Shown here piece by piece: positions 46,450 through 54,909 of a DNA stretch of 64,000 bases (its first letter is position 1; each line of letters begins with the position of its first letter). The DNA lies in NCBI RefSeq assembly GCF_002300165.1, contig NZ_MLCE01000015.1:186001-250000 (forward strand), written 5' to 3'. This DNA is from Streptomyces sp. Tue6028 (GTDB lineage Bacteria > Actinomycetota > Actinomycetes > Streptomycetales > Streptomycetaceae). The notes below the pieces were generated by a model. The model searched no databases. It worked only from the letters and a program-made list of their open reading frames with translations, and was not told the origin of the DNA. A program made the position numbers and the translations under genes.

Positions 46450-48752
46450 GCGCCCGTCACCACGGCCGCCTGCGGGCGGATCGGCAGGCGGTTGACGGGA
46501 CGGCCCGTCGCCGCCCGTACGGCGGAGGCGACCGCCGCCGGGGACGTCACGACCGGCACCGCGCTGACCGCCTTGGCGCCGAAGGGGGCGACGACGTCGC
46601 GCTCCTCGACGAGCTTGACGATGTGGATGTCGGGGGCGTCCAGGGCGGTGGGAAGGGAGTAGCCGGTCAGGTCGGGATGGCGGACGAGGCCGCGGGCCGT
46701 GCGCAGGTTCTCCGTCAGCGCGGCGCCGACACCCTGGGTGACGCCCGCCTCGATGCGGGCGGCGAGCTGCGCCGGGTTGAGCACCCGGCCGACGTCCTGG
46801 GCGAGCGCCAGTTCCACGACCCGTACGGAGCCGAGCTCGATGTCGACGTCCACGACCGCGCGGATCGCGCAGAAGGCCAGGCCCACGAAGGCGTCGCCCT
46901 GACCGGCCTCGTCGAGCGGCTCGGTGGGGTGCGGGCGGCACTGCGCGGTCGCCCACAGCTCCTTGCCGTCCATCGCCTCGGTGACCGTGGTGGACAGCAC
47001 CCCGTCGTACGAGGTGATCTTGCCGTCGGTGATCTGGAGCAGTTCGGTCGACATCCCGAACTTGTGCGCCAGGGGCTGGAGCAGCTGGGTGCGGACCATC
47101 TTGGCCGCGCGCTCCACGGCTCCGCCGGACACCCAGGTGTGGCGGCCTCGGCAGCTCGCGCCGGCCGGCGGCTGGTCGGTGTCGACGGGCGCGACGTGCA
47201 CCTCGTCGATGCCGAGCGTCTCCTGGACGATCTGCCGGGCCAGCGTGGTGAAGCCCTGGCCGGTCTCCACGGCCGCGCACAGCACCGTGGCGACGCCGTC
47301 GTGGACCTTCACGGTGGCCGTCGAGACCTCGTCGGCGCCCTCGGCGCCGAGCATGTGGACCATGCCGAGGCCGTATCCGACGCCGCGGCGCACGGCGCCG
47401 GGCTCGCCCGCGCCCTCGGGCCCGCCGGGCAGCAGCCACTCGTCCTCGGGTGTGTCCTTGGGGAGCGCGGGGAGCGGGTGGTCCCGTACGGCCTGGAGCA
47501 GTTCGGCGACCGGGGCCGGGCACGTCACCGTCTGTCCGGTCGGGAGCACGTCGCCCGTGGCCATGGCGTTGCGCAGGCGCAGTTCGGCCGGGTCGACGCC
47601 GAGCTTCTTGGCCAGCTTGTCCATCTGCGCCTCGTAGGCGGCGCACACCTGCATGGCGCCCTCGCCGCGCACATGGCCGGAGGGCGGGTTGTTGGTGCGT
47701 ACCGCCCAGCCCTCGATGAAGGCGTTCGGGACGACGTAGGGGCCGCAGGCGAAGGCTACGGCGGCGGCCAGCGACTCGGCGGAGCTGTCGGAGTAGGCGC
47801 CGGCGTCGAGCAGGATCTGCGCCTCGACCTTCACCAGCTTGCCCTCGGCGTCGGCGTGGTGCCGGTAGCGCAGCAGCGTGGGGTGCCGGTGGGCATGGCC
47901 GAGGAAGGACTCCTCGCGCGTAGCGGTGAGTTTGACCGGGCAGCCGGTCTTCAGCGCGAGCAGGCCGAGGGGCAGCTGGAAGCCCTGGTCCTCCCGGTCG
48001 GCGGTGGCGCCGGGGACGCCCGTGACGACGACCTTCACGCGTTCGGGTTCCAGGCCGTAGCAGGCGGCGGCGGTGTCGCGGTCGGTGTGCGGGTCGGTGG
48101 AGGCGAGGTAGAGCTCGACGCCGCCGTCGGGGCGGGGCACGGCGAGGCCGGCTTCCGCGCCGATGGGTGCCGGGTCCTGGCGGCCGATGCGGTACTGGCC
48201 CTCGACGACGATCTCGCCGACCGCGTCCGGGTCGCCGTGGCGCAGCGGGATGTGGCGGATCAGGTTGCCGTCGGGGTGCAGGGGTTCGGCCTCGAAGGCG
48301 AGCTCCGGGTCGGTCACCGCGTCGAGCACCTCGTACTCGACGATGACGGCGGCGGCGGCCATGCGGGCGGTGTCGGGGTGGTCGGCGGCGACGGCCGCGA
48401 TGGGCTCGCCGTGGTGGCGGACGACCTCGGAGGCGAACACCGGGCGGTCGGCTCTGCCGCGGCCGTGCAGCGGGTTGCCGGGCACGTCCTCGTGGGTGAC
48501 GACCGCGCGTACGCCGGGCATCTCGCGCGCGTGGCTGGTGTCGATGGACACGATGCGCGCGTGGGGGTGCGGCGACCTGAGCACGGCGGCCCACAGCAGG
48601 CCCTCGGCCCACAGGTCCGCGGCGTACGGGAAGGTGCCTTCGGTCTTGGCGCGGGCGTCCGCGGCGGGCAGCGAGACGCCGATCCCGTGCGGCAGGGGCT
48701 CGGGGCCCGTGTCGGGCACCGCCGGTGTCTCGGTGGCGGTTTCGTTGCTCAC
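46446..48752 (-). CDS. Xanthine-dehydrogenase-family molybdopterin subunit, catalytic Glu absent
   Basis: This 768-residue large subunit of a molybdenum hydroxylase starts with the a/b hammerhead (GIGVSLPAADARAKTEGTFP, VVTHEDVPG) and continues with Mo-cofactor domains (SGHVRGEGAMQVCAAYEAQ, AGASCRGRHTWVSGG). In the normal GxKGxGE motif the Glu abstracts a proton from Mo-OH. Here the corresponding stretch near the C-terminus reads GAKAVSAVP (about residues 725-733), with Gly to Ser and Glu to Ala. The protein may have lost, or carries out differently, the hydroxylation step. It is coupled to both neighbours by GTGA overlaps. Confidence 0.88.
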   Translation of the reverse strand: MSNETATETPAVPDTGPEPLPHGIGVSLPAADARAKTEGTFPYAADLWAEGLLWAAVLRSPHPHARIVSIDTSHAREMPGVRAVVTHEDVPGNPLHGRGRADRPVFASEVVRHHGEPIAAVAADHPDTARMAAAAVIVEYEVLDAVTDPELAFEAEPLHPDGNLIRHIPLRHGDPDAVGEIVVEGQYRIGRQDPAPIGAEAGLAVPRPDGGVELYLASTDPHTDRDTAAACYGLEPERVKVVVTGVPGATADREDQGFQLPLGLLALKTGCPVKLTATREESFLGHAHRHPTLLRYRHHADAEGKLVKVEAQILLDAGAYSDSSAESLAAAVAFACGPYVVPNAFIEGWAVRTNNPPSGHVRGEGAMQVCAAYEAQMDKLAKKLGVDPAELRLRNAMATGDVLPTGQTVTCPAPVAELLQAVRDHPLPALPKDTPEDEWLLPGGPEGAGEPGAVRRGVGYGLGMVHMLGAEGADEVSTATVKVHDGVATVLCAAVETGQGFTTLARQIVQETLGIDEVHVAPVDTDQPPAGASCRGRHTWVSGGAVERAAKMVRTQLLQPLAHKFGMSTELLQITDGKITSYDGVLSTTVTEAMDGKELWATAQCRPHPTEPLDEAGQGDAFVGLAFCAIRAVVDVDIELGSVRVVELALAQDVGRVLNPAQLAARIEAGVTQGVGAALTENLRTARGLVRHPDLTGYSLPTALDAPDIHIVKLVEERDVVAPFGAKAVSAVPVVTSPAAVASAVRAATGRPVNRLPIRPQAAVVTGA

Positions 48753-50248
48753 GCCTGGCCTCCGTCCTGGCCGTACGGCTGCTCATGCGGCGCCTGGGGG
48801 TCGTACGGAGAAGTGTCCTCGAAGGAGCCCGCTTCGTAGGCCGCCGGGTTGACACCGCCCGCTCCGGGGCCCGCCTGGTGCGGGATGCGCGCCTCGTCGA
48901 CGTCCGGCGTGGCATCGGTGGCGGAGTGCGTCTCGCGTTCGGCGACGACCTCGCGGACGGCGTCCAGGACACCGCGGTAGCCGGAACAGCGGCAGAGGTT
49001 GCCGCACAGTGCCTGACGGGTCTCCAGCTCGGTCGGCGCGGGGTTGCCCTCCAGCAGGTCGTGCAGGGTCATCGCCATGCCCGGCACGCAGAAGCCGCAC
49101 TGCACGGCACCGCACCTGGCCAGCGCGCGCTGCACGTCGGAGGGCTGTCCGTCGGCGGCCAGGCCCTCGACGGTGCGCACCTCGCTGCCCGCCGCGGTGA
49201 CGGCGGGCACCAGGCAGGAGGCGACGAGCCGGCCGTCGACCTGGACGTTGCAGGCGCCGCACTCGCCCTGCGAGCAGCCGTCCTTGGCGCCGGCGAGGCC
49301 GAGGCGTTCGCGCAGGACGTAGAGCAGCGACTCGCCGATCCAGGCGTCGGTGACGGGGCGGTCCGCGCCGTTGACGCTCAGGACGTACGAGGCGAGGGGG
49401 TGTTCGTCGTTCGAGGGTGCGGCGGCGGCCTCCGCGTCGTGGGCCGAACCGGTCTCGGTGTCCGCCTCGGGGGCGGGTGTACCGGTCCGGGTGGCGTCGG
49501 GGGCCGCGGCGGCCTCGTGCGCCCGGTCCGGCGCGTGCTCGACCGGCCCGGCGGGGTCGGCCGTGCCGGTCTCCTCAGGGGCCTCGTGCGCGGGCCCGGC
49601 GGGCTCCTGGGCGTCCGGGGCGGGCGCGTGCGGGTGCGGGTGCGTCGAGGTGCCCCCGGGGCCCCCAGCGGGCCCCTGCGGCGGCTCGGCGGTCCACGCC
49701 TGGCCGATGGCTTCGGACGCCCAGGGTGCGGCGGCGCCGCCGGGGAGGGTGGCGGGCGGGTTCCCGCCCCACTGCTCGACGAGCGCCGACGTGGTGAACT
49801 CGCCCGATTCGTCCGGGAGGTCGCCTCCGGCGACGGGGATGGACCACTGACCGGTCACGTCGTGGCCGGGGGCGGCGCCCTCCTGGGCGGCCTCGCTGAA
49901 GTCCCACTGTCCGGTGGCGGGCGGCTGGTACGAGAACCGGTCGTCCGGGGCCTCCTGGGCCCCGGTGCCCGGCTCCGGCCAGTCCGTGGACCCGGGCGGC
50001 ACGTTCCAGGTCCCGGTGGCGGCCGGGTCGGTGGCGTCCGGGGTCGCGGGCTGCACGCTGATCTGCGGGGGCACGTAGCCGTGGCCGGGGGCCGCGAGCG
50101 GGCTCTCCCGTTCGGCGAGGAGGGCTTCGATGCCCCCTTCGGGGAGCTTGACGAAGGCGGTGGCCCCGTCGTCGTAGTCGCCCTGGGGCAGCGGGTCCCA
50201 GCGGCCCCCGCTCTGCGGGGTGCCCTCTCCGTGCTGGTCGTCGGTCAC
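48749..50248 (-). CDS. Molybdenum hydroxylase 2Fe-2S subunit with long disordered N-terminus
   Basis: The 499-residue protein has a [2Fe-2S] ferredoxin domain and a second [2Fe-2S] helical domain only in the C-terminal part (residues about 288-440): cysteine sets CSQGECGAC and, later, CGAVQCGFC and CGNLCRCSG. Such subunits are usually about 160 residues. The first 285 residues are Ala/Pro/Gly/Glu-rich, with three TG(Q/T)W motifs (TGTWNV, TGQWDF, TGQWSI). A tail of about 60 residues follows the iron-sulfur domain. The GTG at 50248 overlaps the FAD-subunit stop. Confidence 0.85.
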   Translation of the reverse strand: MTDDQHGEGTPQSGGRWDPLPQGDYDDGATAFVKLPEGGIEALLAERESPLAAPGHGYVPPQISVQPATPDATDPAATGTWNVPPGSTDWPEPGTGAQEAPDDRFSYQPPATGQWDFSEAAQEGAAPGHDVTGQWSIPVAGGDLPDESGEFTTSALVEQWGGNPPATLPGGAAAPWASEAIGQAWTAEPPQGPAGGPGGTSTHPHPHAPAPDAQEPAGPAHEAPEETGTADPAGPVEHAPDRAHEAAAAPDATRTGTPAPEADTETGSAHDAEAAAAPSNDEHPLASYVLSVNGADRPVTDAWIGESLLYVLRERLGLAGAKDGCSQGECGACNVQVDGRLVASCLVPAVTAAGSEVRTVEGLAADGQPSDVQRALARCGAVQCGFCVPGMAMTLHDLLEGNPAPTELETRQALCGNLCRCSGYRGVLDAVREVVAERETHSATDATPDVDEARIPHQAGPGAGGVNPAAYEAGSFEDTSPYDPQAPHEQPYGQDGGQA

Positions 50249-51138
50249 GACAGCGCCCTCCCCAGTGCTCGTCGGGCCAGCGCGGCGACGGTGCGCCGCA
50301 GGTGCAGTACGGCGGGCGGAAGCTGCCCCGGGGAGCCGTCCTCGGCGGGCCCCGGATCCGGGATGCAGGCCGCGGCGACGTACTCGCCGAACGCGTGAAG
50401 CGCCTCGGGCACGATCGAGCGGCTGTTGTCCCAGTCGATCAGCTGAGCGACCCACGCCTCGGCGTCCAGGGGGCGCAGCGGCATCGGCGCTATGGCCCCG
50501 ACCGCGCACCGCACGCCGCGTCGCGCCGGGTCGAGGACGAGTGCCACCGAGGCGACGGCACGGCCGGGCCCGGTGCGTCCGGTGGCCTTGAGGAAGACCT
50601 GCGGGGCGTGCAGCAGCGGCACGCGCACGTAGCCGATGAGCTCGCCGCCGCGGAGCATCTCCATGCCGGCCAGCAGGTGCGAGACGGGGATCTCGCGGCG
50701 GGCTCCGCCCTGGCCCGCGACGATCAGCGTGGCCTCCAGGGCGGCCAGCACGGGCAGCGCGTCGCCGGTCGGGGCGGCGCTCGCGATGTTGCCGCCGAGG
50801 GTGCCGGCGTTGCGGATCTGCGGCGGTCCGGCCGCGCGCGCGGCGGCGGCCAGCGCCGGGATGAGCGCCGCGAAGTCGGGGCGCCCCATGCGGGCGTGGG
50901 TGAGGCCGGCGCCGAGCAGCGCGTGGCCGTCCTGGTACTGCCAGCCGCGGATCTCGCTGATCCGGCCGAGACCGACGAGCGCGGCGGGCCGCAGCTGTCC
51001 GGAGTTGACGGCGGCCATGAGGTCGGTGCCGCCGGCGACGGGGACGGCGGCGGGCATGGCGGCCAGAGCCGCGACCGCCTCGTCCAGCGAGGCGGGCAGC
51101 GTCACGGCCTGCGCCGCCTGCGGTGCGTGCGTGGTCAA
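50245..51138 (-). CDS. Molybdenum hydroxylase FAD-binding subunit
   Basis: The 297-residue CoxM/XDH medium subunit has FAD loops VPVAGGTDLMAAVNSG (about 30-45) and IRNAGTLGGNIASAAPTGD (about 103-121). It passes electrons from the 2Fe-2S clusters to an acceptor. The TTG at 51138 (LTTHAPQAAQ) is chosen because GGGAAGGGGC precedes it and the frame further upstream lacks family sequence. It is the first gene of a four-gene coupled operon. Confidence 0.85.
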   Translation of the reverse strand: MTTHAPQAAQAVTLPASLDEAVAALAAMPAAVPVAGGTDLMAAVNSGQLRPAALVGLGRISEIRGWQYQDGHALLGAGLTHARMGRPDFAALIPALAAAARAAGPPQIRNAGTLGGNIASAAPTGDALPVLAALEATLIVAGQGGARREIPVSHLLAGMEMLRGGELIGYVRVPLLHAPQVFLKATGRTGPGRAVASVALVLDPARRGVRCAVGAIAPMPLRPLDAEAWVAQLIDWDNSRSIVPEALHAFGEYVAAACIPDPGPAEDGSPGQLPPAVLHLRRTVAALARRALGRALS

Positions 51139-51418
51139 ACCGGCTGCCCCTTCCCGCTGCCCCACCTGGTCCCACCTGTGCTGCCGTACGGTACGTGCTG
51201 ACAGGGCGGACGTGGCAACTCTGGCACATCTTCCCCGGACCTCGACGCGGGGGTCCGCTAGGAGGCATTCGCCCCCCTCACCAGCGAGATGGTCCGTTTT
51301 CGTACGGCATCGCGAATGAGCGCGAATTGCCACTCTTCGGTGATCCTTGGGGGCCTTTTTCCTCGTGAGACGGCGGTGCCGGGGTGAACGTCGTGTGACA
51401 CACCGGTGGGGAGTCACC

Positions 51419-53068
51419 TCACACGTTTGGGGGCGCCCCCTCGATCGGACGTCCGAGCACACCCGGTCGCTTCTGCCACGGCAGCGGTCCGGTGGGCGGG
51501 CGGTAGGCCACTCCCAGGGCGTCGAGCCGCCCGTAGTGGGCGGCCATCCGCCGCTCGAAGGCGGCGAAGTCCCGTGCGGCGGGGGCGGGCAGGGCGCTCC
51601 AGGCGACCTCGGCGAAGGCCGCGAGCCGCGGGAACGTCTGGTAGTCGACGCGTGCCCGGTCCTCCATCACCTCGGTCCACACGTTCGCCTGAGTGCCCAG
51701 CACATGGCGTTCCTGCTCGGGCGTGAGCCCCGCCGGCACCGGTTCGAAGCGGTAGACGTCCTCCAGGGTGCGGACGTAGGCGATGGGCACCGGCTCGTCC
51801 TCGCCGCCGTCCTGACGGTAGTCCAGGTACACGTGCTGCTCGGGGCACATGACGACGTCGTGGCCGGCGCGGGCGGCCGTGACGCCGCCCTCGTAGCCGC
51901 GCCACGAGGAGACGGCGGCGCCGTCGGCGAGGCCGCCCTCCAGGATCTCGTCCCAGCCGATGAGCCGACGCCCGCGCGCGGAGAGCCAGTTGTCGAAGTG
52001 CCGGACGAACCAGGACTGCAACGCGTCCTCGTCCGCGAGCCCGAGTTCCTTGATGCGGGCCTGGACCGCCGGGGATTGCCGCCACTGGTCCTTGGGGCAC
52101 TCGTCCCCGCCGATGTGGAAGAACTCGGAGAACCGCGGGAAGCGCGCGGGGTCCGCCGGGAACAGGTCGAGGAGTTCCTCGAACACCCCCTCGTAGAAGC
52201 GCAGGGTGTTGTCGGTGGGGGCGAGTACGTTTTCGGAGACACCCCAGTTGTCCCAGACGCTCAGGGAGGCCGTGTCGACGACGTCGGTGTTGCCGAGTTC
52301 CGGATACGCGGCGATGGCCGCCTGCGAGTGGCCCGGGACGTCGATTTCGGGGACGACGGCGATATGCCGCTCGGCCGCGTACGCCACGATCTCGCGGATG
52401 TCGTCCTGCGTGTAGAAGCCTCCGTGCGGCTTCTCGTCCCACAGCGGTGAGGCGCGGTGACCGAATTTCGTGCGCGCCCGCCAGGACCCGACCTCGGTCA
52501 GCCTCGGGTACTTCTTGATCTGAACACGCCACCCCTGGTCGTCGGTGAGGTGGAAGTGGAAGACGTTGAGTTTGTGGGCGGCCATCAGATCGAGATGGCG
52601 CAGCACCGCGTCCTTGGGCAGGAAGTGGCGGGAGACGTCGAGCATGACGCCGCGCCAGGGGAATCGGGGCGCGTCCTCGATCACCTGCTGAGCGAGGGCG
52701 TACGTCGTGCCCGGCCGGACGGGGGCGCGGCGGAAGGCGTCGGGGCCGAGGAGCTGACGCAGCGTCTGGGCCCCCCAGAAGACGCCGGCCGCGTCGCCGC
52801 CACGGATCTCCACGCCCTCCCCGGCGACGGCGCGGAGCCGGTAGGCCTCCGGCTCCAGGGCGTCGTCGAGGACCAGCCGTACGGCGTTGCGGGCGTCCTG
52901 CGGCCCTGGTGGCAGGCCCAGGCCGAGTGCCGCGCCGAGCGTGGAGCGCAGCCAGCGTTCGGCGGTGCCCGTGCCGGGCGCGGCCCACAGCGTGGTGTCG
53001 GCGTCGAGGCGGACCTCGCCGGGCACGGATTCGTCGACGGCGCGGGGCGCCGGGATCACATCACTCAC
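51419..53068 (-). CDS. Intracellular beta-N-acetylhexosaminidase, GH20
   Basis: The 549-residue enzyme has the GH20b N-terminal domain (1-130) and catalytic barrel (RGVMLDVSRHFL at 139-150). The acid/base pair Asp322-Glu323 is in FHIGGDECPKDQW, and Trp and Tyr subsite residues follow. No signal peptide is present, so it works inside the cell, consistent with cleaving imported chitobiose to GlcNAc. It follows the two permeases of a sugar ABC importer with a 5-base gap to the stop of the last one. The GTG at 53068 is chosen. Confidence 0.92.
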   Translation of the reverse strand: MSDVIPAPRAVDESVPGEVRLDADTTLWAAPGTGTAERWLRSTLGAALGLGLPPGPQDARNAVRLVLDDALEPEAYRLRAVAGEGVEIRGGDAAGVFWGAQTLRQLLGPDAFRRAPVRPGTTYALAQQVIEDAPRFPWRGVMLDVSRHFLPKDAVLRHLDLMAAHKLNVFHFHLTDDQGWRVQIKKYPRLTEVGSWRARTKFGHRASPLWDEKPHGGFYTQDDIREIVAYAAERHIAVVPEIDVPGHSQAAIAAYPELGNTDVVDTASLSVWDNWGVSENVLAPTDNTLRFYEGVFEELLDLFPADPARFPRFSEFFHIGGDECPKDQWRQSPAVQARIKELGLADEDALQSWFVRHFDNWLSARGRRLIGWDEILEGGLADGAAVSSWRGYEGGVTAARAGHDVVMCPEQHVYLDYRQDGGEDEPVPIAYVRTLEDVYRFEPVPAGLTPEQERHVLGTQANVWTEVMEDRARVDYQTFPRLAAFAEVAWSALPAPAARDFAAFERRMAAHYGRLDALGVAYRPPTGPLPWQKRPGVLGRPIEGAPPNV

Positions 53069-53073
53069 GTCAG

Positions 53074-53928
53074 TCAGTCCTTCACCGCTCCGCCGAGTCC
53101 GGAGACGAGTCGTCGTTGTACGAGTACGAAGAAGATCAGTACCGGAATCGTCATCACCGTGGAAGCGGCCATGACGCCGCCCCAGTCCGGCTCGTCCGGC
53201 TTGTAGAACACGAGAAGCGCCATCGGCAGAGTCGACTGCGAGGTGTCGCTGATGATGAAGGACTTGGCGAACAGGAAGTCGTTCCAGGCCGAGATGAAGG
53301 AAAAGACGCTCGTGGCCACCAGGCCCGGGAAGACCAGGGGGAACAGAATCCGCCAGAGGAATCGCGCGCGGCTCGCCCCGTCGATGTAGGCGGCCTCCTC
53401 CAGCGCCTCGGGCACGGCCTTTACGAAACCGCGCAGCATCCAGATGGCGAAGGGCAGCGAGAAGGCGATGTGCGGCAGGATCAGCGAGCCCAGCGTGTTC
53501 AGCTGGCCGAGGTCCCGCATGAGGAAGAAGAGGGGGATCGTCAGGGCCTCGACGGGCACCATCTGCGCGACCAGGAACATGATCAACAGGGTGGTCCGGA
53601 ACCGGAAGCGGAATCGCGTCACGGCCGTCGCCGCGAGAAACGCCACGAGCGCCGAGACGATGACGACGGTTCCCGCCACGACAAGACTGTTGAGGAAGTA
53701 GCGGCCGAATTCCTGCTGTCCGAGGACGCGCCGGAAGGAATCCAGCGAAGGCGAAAGCGTCCAGGGCCGCGGCTCGGTGGACTCGATCTCCCCGGCCGGT
53801 TTGAAGGCGCTGAGCACCATCCAGTAGAGGGGGAAGGCGACCACGACGGCGATCAGCAGTGCGGACGCCTCGGCGGCGAGCCTCCACGGTCGGCGGGGAC
53901 GGCGGACGACTCCGCGCAGAATGCTCAC
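53074..53928 (-). CDS. Sugar ABC transporter permease (MalG type)
   Basis: The 284-residue permease has six helices and the EAA loop EALEEAAYIDGASRARFLWRI. This is the family of carbohydrate uptake permeases such as DasC and NgcG. It forms a heterodimer with the permease encoded upstream (GTGA overlap). It lies directly before the GH20 hexosaminidase. The absence of an ATPase gene in the operon points to the shared ATPase MsiK, as for other Streptomyces sugar importers. Confidence 0.9.
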   Translation of the reverse strand: MSILRGVVRRPRRPWRLAAEASALLIAVVVAFPLYWMVLSAFKPAGEIESTEPRPWTLSPSLDSFRRVLGQQEFGRYFLNSLVVAGTVVIVSALVAFLAATAVTRFRFRFRTTLLIMFLVAQMVPVEALTIPLFFLMRDLGQLNTLGSLILPHIAFSLPFAIWMLRGFVKAVPEALEEAAYIDGASRARFLWRILFPLVFPGLVATSVFSFISAWNDFLFAKSFIISDTSQSTLPMALLVFYKPDEPDWGGVMAASTVMTIPVLIFFVLVQRRLVSGLGGAVKD

Positions 53929-54905
53929 AGTTCCTCCCCCTGCCTGCGCAGCAGCCGCAGGTACACCAGCGTGACCGCCAGCAGCAGCACCAGCATGACC
54001 ACGCCGATCGCGGAGCCGAGGCTGTACTGCGAGGCGGCGAACGCCTTCTGGTAGGCGTACACGTTCAGGACCAGGTTCTGGCCCGCGATGCCGCCGCCGT
54101 TCGTCATCACGTAGATCTGCGTGAAGACCTTGAAGTCCCAGATGACCGACTGGATGGTGACGACGACGAGGATCGGCCGGAGCATCGGCGCCAGCACCGA
54201 GCGCCAGATCCGCCACTGCGAGGCGCCGTCCAGGGCGGCGGCCTCCAGCACCTCGCCCGGCACCGCGCGGATGCCCGCGTACACGGTGACCATCACGAAC
54301 GGGAAGGAGCACCAGACCACTTCGAGCAGTACGAGCGCGAAGGCGCTGAGCCGTCCGTACGTCCACGAGTGGTCGCCGAACCCGAGGACCCGGTTGACGG
54401 GGCCGAAGTCGGGGTCGAAGAGGAACAGCCAGACCGTGGAGCCCGTGACGGCCGGCGTCGCCCAGGCGCCGAGCGCGGCCAGCATCAGCGCCAGCCGCGG
54501 CACCGCCCGCACCCGGGTCAGCAGCACCGCGAGCGCGCAGCCGGCGGCCAGCGTCGCCAGCACGCAGGCCGCCGCGAACAGCACGGTCGCGAGGAGCACC
54601 TGCCAGAACTGGTCGTCGGCGAAGAGCGTCGCGTAGTTGCCGAACCCCTGGAACGTGGTCGGCTCACCGCCGCTGACCTGCGCCTGGGTGTACTCCAGGA
54701 ACGAGATCAGGCCGAGCTGGTAGATCGGGTAGACCAGCAGGCCGCCGAGGACGGCGAGGGCGGGGACGAGGTAGAGCCAGGGGGTCCAACGGCTGCCCGT
54801 GCGCCGGGACCGGGCGGGCGGGCCGCCCCGGCGCCCGGGACGGCGCGGGGCCGCCTTGGTGACCGGGGCGCGCGCGGCCCGCTCGGCGAGTGCGTCGTGC
54901 GTCAT
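53925..54905 (-). CDS. Sugar ABC transporter permease (MalF type)
   Basis: The 326-residue permease has a basic N-terminus (RRPGRRGGPPARSRRTG) and six helices, with loop LEAAALDGASQWRIWRSVLAPMLRP. It pairs with the MalG-type permease. It starts 4 bases after the binding-protein stop, so the gene order is binding protein, two permeases, hexosaminidase. The likely cargo is GlcNAc or chito-oligosaccharides, from the hexosaminidase and the dre-like site. Confidence 0.9.
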   Translation of the reverse strand: MTHDALAERAARAPVTKAAPRRPGRRGGPPARSRRTGSRWTPWLYLVPALAVLGGLLVYPIYQLGLISFLEYTQAQVSGGEPTTFQGFGNYATLFADDQFWQVLLATVLFAAACVLATLAAGCALAVLLTRVRAVPRLALMLAALGAWATPAVTGSTVWLFLFDPDFGPVNRVLGFGDHSWTYGRLSAFALVLLEVVWCSFPFVMVTVYAGIRAVPGEVLEAAALDGASQWRIWRSVLAPMLRPILVVVTIQSVIWDFKVFTQIYVMTNGGGIAGQNLVLNVYAYQKAFAASQYSLGSAIGVVMLVLLLAVTLVYLRLLRRQGEEL

Positions 54906-54909
54906 CGGA

